Of a DNA stretch of 64,000 bases, positions 61,685 to 64,000 are shown piece after piece; position 1 is the stretch's first letter, and every line of letters starts with the position of its first letter. Source of the DNA: an uncultured Tateyamaria sp. (GTDB lineage Bacteria; Pseudomonadota; Alphaproteobacteria; Rhodobacterales; Rhodobacteraceae). Both the position numbers and the translations under genes were made by a program. The stretch lies in the NCBI RefSeq assembly GCF_947503385.1, contig NZ_CANNDO010000001.1, positions 558,001 through 622,000 on the forward strand. Reading direction: 5' to 3'. The notes below the pieces were generated by a model. The model ran no database searches. It saw only the letters and a program-made list of their open reading frames with translations, and had not been told where the DNA came from.

Positions 61685-61806
61685 GGGCTTCTCCTTTGTT
61701 CTTAAAATGCGGCAGTGCGGCGTAACATCAAGGGGCGGTCCAATGTGACCTTGCGCCACATCGCGGTGCGCCCTACCACTAACCAAACACCGCAAAGGAA
61801 CAGGCC

Positions 61807-62091
61807 ATGGTCATTTATCAACTGCTTCAACTGGTGCTGGGCGTGGTCTATTGGATCATGATCATCCACATCATCATGAGCTGGCTGATCAGTTTTCAGG
61901 TGCTGAATATGAACCAGCCGCTGGTGAGCCAGATTTGGACCGGGTTGAACAAGCTGCTGGAACCCATCTACCGACCGATCCGCCGGTATATGCCGGATAC
62001 GCACCCGTTGGATTTGGCACCACTGGTCGCCTTTGTGATCCTGATTGCGATCCGTTCGATCATCCTGCCTGCGATCTTTGGATTGCGCTGA
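61807..62091 (+). CDS. YggT-family membrane protein
   Basis: The 94-residue protein has two membrane segments (LLQLVLGVVYWIMIIHIIMSWLI and APLVAFVILIAIRSIILPAIFGL) and the family motif with EPIYRPIRRYMP. YggT proteins are linked to osmotic stress and cell division in other bacteria. It starts just after a convergent-free gap and precedes recQ. Confidence 0.9.
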   Translation: MVIYQLLQLVLGVVYWIMIIHIIMSWLISFQVLNMNQPLVSQIWTGLNKLLEPIYRPIRRYMPDTHPLDLAPLVAFVILIAIRSIILPAIFGLR

Positions 62092-62157
62092 TCCGGCGCG
62101 TTCGGGGACTTGTTTACGAGCCCTTAAAATGTGAGTCTGTATTCAAACGAGCAGACA

Positions 62158-62171
62158 TATAAAATTTTATA
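62158..62171. promoter_or_regulatory. AT-rich palindrome before recQ
   Basis: A perfect 14-base palindrome (TATAAAATTTTATA) ends 11 bases before the recQ start. It may hold the -10 element or a regulator site. Confidence 0.3.
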
Positions 62172-62182
62172 GGGTTTCCGCC

Positions 62183-64000
62183 ATGGCCAGCGCTGCCACG
62201 CTGTTGCACGACGTCTTTGGATTCGATGATTTCCGCCCCGGACAGGAAGAGATCGTCGATGCGGTTGCCGCTGGCGAAAACGCACTTGCCATCATGCCGA
62301 CAGGCGGCGGGAAATCTTTGTGTTTTCAACTGCCTGCGCTGATGCGGGATGGGGTCACGGTGGTCATTTCACCGCTGATTGCACTGATGCGTGATCAGGT
62401 GCGTGCGTTGCAGGCCGCCGGGGTCGCCGCCGGTGCTTTGACATCCGGGAACACGCCCGAGGAAACCGACGCCGTGTGGGAGGCACTGGAGGCGCGCAGG
62501 CTCAAGCTCCTTTACATCGCGCCGGAACGGTTGGCGGCCGGGTCCTCTATCGGGATGTTGCGCCGGATCGGTGTCAGCCTGATCGCCGTGGACGAGGCGC
62601 ATTGCGTCAGCCAATGGGGCCACGATTTCCGCCCCGATTATCTGCGCATAGGCGCATTGCGTGCGGCCCTCGATGTGCCGTTGGCGGCGTTCACAGCGAC
62701 TGCTGATGCGGAAACCCAAGCGGAGATCATCGAAAAACTGTTCGATGGGCAGATCCCGCGCACCTTCCTGCGCGGTTTCGACCGGCCCAATATCCACCTT
62801 GCCTTTGCGGCCAAGAATGGCCCGAGGGCGCAAATTCTGAACTTTGCCGCCGCGCGTAAGGGGCAGTCGGGCATCGTCTATTGTGGCACCCGCGCAAAAA
62901 CGGAAACCCTTGCCCAAGGCCTGCGCGAGGCCGGACACGCCGCAATCCACTACCATGGCGGCATGGACCCCGAAGACCGCCGCATCGCCGAACGCAAATT
63001 CCAGCAGGAGGACGGTCTGATTGTCGCCGCCACAGTTGCCTTTGGCATGGGGGTCGACAAACCTGATATACGCTGGGTTGCCCACGCAGACCTGCCCAAA
63101 TCCATCGAAGCCTATTATCAGGAAATCGGGCGTGCGGGCCGCGATGGCGCGCCCGCCGAAACCCTGACGCTATACGGTCCCGAAGACATCAAACTCCGCC
63201 GCTCGCAAATCGACGAAGGGCTGGCCCCGCCTGAACGCCGCATGGCGGATCATGCGCGGCTTAACGCATTGCTGGGATTGGCCGAGGCGCTGGAATGCCG
63301 CCGCAAAACCCTGCTTGGCTATTTTGGCGAAGATGCAGTCAGTTGCGGCAAATGTGACCTGTGCGATAGCCCGCCCAAACTCTTTGATGGCACGACCGCT
63401 GTCCGCAAGGCATTGTCGGCGGCCCTGCGCACGGCGGAATGGTTCGGGTCGGGCCATTTGATCGATATTCTGCTGGGCAACGATACGGACAAGGTGCGCC
63501 AGCGCGGCCACAAGGACCTGCCAACCTTTGGCGTCGGCAAGGACTATTCCAAACCCGAATGGCAGGCGATTTTCCGGCAGATGATGGGACATGACCTGAT
63601 GCGTCCCGATCCCGAACGTCACGGCGCGCTGCGCATGACGGAACGGGCCCGCCCGATCCTCAAGGGCGAGGCGCAGATCACCCTGCGCCGCGACACGATC
63701 AAAGGGGCACCGCGCCGTCCTGCGATCAAGACGCTGGTGTCCGAGGAAGACGCGCCGCTGTTGTCCGCGCTCAAAGCCAAGCGCCGGGCGCTGGCCGAGG
63801 CGTCCAAGGTGCCGGCCTATGTGATTTTCCCGGACCGCACGTTGATCGAAATGGCCGAACGGCGTCCTGCGACGCTGGATGACATGGCGGGGATCAGCGG
63901 GATCGGGTCGAAGAAGTTGCAGAATTATGGCGCGACCTTCCTCGAGGTGATCACCGGCGCGTCCGAGGACCTGCATCCAACCCGCGCCAAGCTCGCCGGG
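62183..64000 (+). CDS. recQ: ATP-dependent DNA helicase RecQ (3' end beyond window)
   Basis: RecQ unwinds DNA for repair and recombination. The first 606 codons are here. Walker A is MPTGGGKS (residues 38-45), the DEAH box is VDEAHC, and motif VI is YQEIGRAGRDG. The zinc-binding site (SCGKCDLCD) and winged-helix region follow. An HRDC domain begins near the end (LAEASKVPAYVIFPDRTLIEMAERRP). The gene continues past the right edge. Confidence 0.95.
   Translation, partial: MASAATLLHDVFGFDDFRPGQEEIVDAVAAGENALAIMPTGGGKSLCFQLPALMRDGVTVVISPLIALMRDQVRALQAAGVAAGALTSGNTPEETDAVWEALEARRLKLLYIAPERLAAGSSIGMLRRIGVSLIAVDEAHCVSQWGHDFRPDYLRIGALRAALDVPLAAFTATADAETQAEIIEKLFDGQIPRTFLRGFDRPNIHLAFAAKNGPRAQILNFAAARKGQSGIVYCGTRAKTETLAQGLREAGHAAIHYHGGMDPEDRRIAERKFQQEDGLIVAATVAFGMGVDKPDIRWVAHADLPKSIEAYYQEIGRAGRDGAPAETLTLYGPEDIKLRRSQIDEGLAPPERRMADHARLNALLGLAEALECRRKTLLGYFGEDAVSCGKCDLCDSPPKLFDGTTAVRKALSAALRTAEWFGSGHLIDILLGNDTDKVRQRGHKDLPTFGVGKDYSKPEWQAIFRQMMGHDLMRPDPERHGALRMTERARPILKGEAQITLRRDTIKGAPRRPAIKTLVSEEDAPLLSALKAKRRALAEASKVPAYVIFPDRTLIEMAERRPATLDDMAGISGIGSKKLQNYGATFLEVITGASEDLHPTRAKLAG

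Noticed and set aside
1-64000. RNA genes, CRISPR arrays, prophage and intact insertion sequences
   Set aside because: None was recognised on either strand; structured RNAs without conserved sequence could still be missed by eye.

Overview
The window looks like a chromosomal segment of a marine roseobacter-type alphaproteobacterium (Rhodobacteraceae). The grounds are the high GC content, tight operons with 4-base ATGA overlaps, a flagellar cluster of the kind seen in roseobacters, CtrA-like boxes in front of flagellar operons, and the mix of TRAP, nitrate and glycerol uptake systems. No rRNA, tRNA, CRISPR array, prophage or intact insertion sequence was found.

Layout. Positions 1-20900 carry a large part of a flagellar regulon: rod and ring genes (flgA, flgH), a FliL-like protein, the export gate (flhB, fliR, flhA, fliP), a degenerate transglycosylase-like protein, a 774-residue periplasmic repeat protein, the stator and its accessories (motA, a MotE-like protein, a coiled-coil membrane protein, fliL, motB), fliF-fliH-fliN-fliP, and the hook and P-ring genes flgE-flgK-flgL-flgI. 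CtrA-like boxes lie before fliL/fliF, flgE and motB. Positions 20989-25492 hold a secreted hydrolase, tRNA hydroxylase trhO, a small membrane protein and the NAD-salvage pair pncA-pncB. Positions 25663-27532 form a compact, AT-richer type II restriction-modification module: an adenine methyltransferase convergent with an HNH nuclease and a controller-like regulator.

Positions 27970-41925 are a complete assimilatory nitrate locus. nrtA, nrtB and a fused nrtC/nrtD import nitrate. nasA reduces nitrate to nitrite and nirBD reduces nitrite to ammonium. cysG supplies siroheme. nasS-nasT sense nitrate. The leader before nrtA contains hairpins with ANTAR-type loops followed by an intrinsic terminator, which fits NasT antitermination.

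Positions 42072-47035 encode a TAXI-type TRAP importer with a cytoplasmic sulfatase, probably for import and desulfation of an organic sulfate. A glutathione transferase and a BlaI/M56-peptidase pair follow. Positions 49397-55498 are a glycerol-type ABC importer in the order glpV-S-T-P-Q-U (leftward). The right end is mixed housekeeping: a small lipoprotein, arfB, a STAS-like protein, a VUT transporter, a phytase-like esterase, mepA, a UMF1-type MFS permease, a thioesterase, yggT and recQ, which runs off the end.

The items most worth a second look are the transglycosylase-like protein that has lost its catalytic glutamate, the NasT leader, the set of CtrA boxes, the sensorless BlaI/M56 pair, the sulfatase-TRAP operon, the restriction module with its candidate controller box, and a repeated 52-base intergenic element (about 27.9 kb and 55.8 kb).
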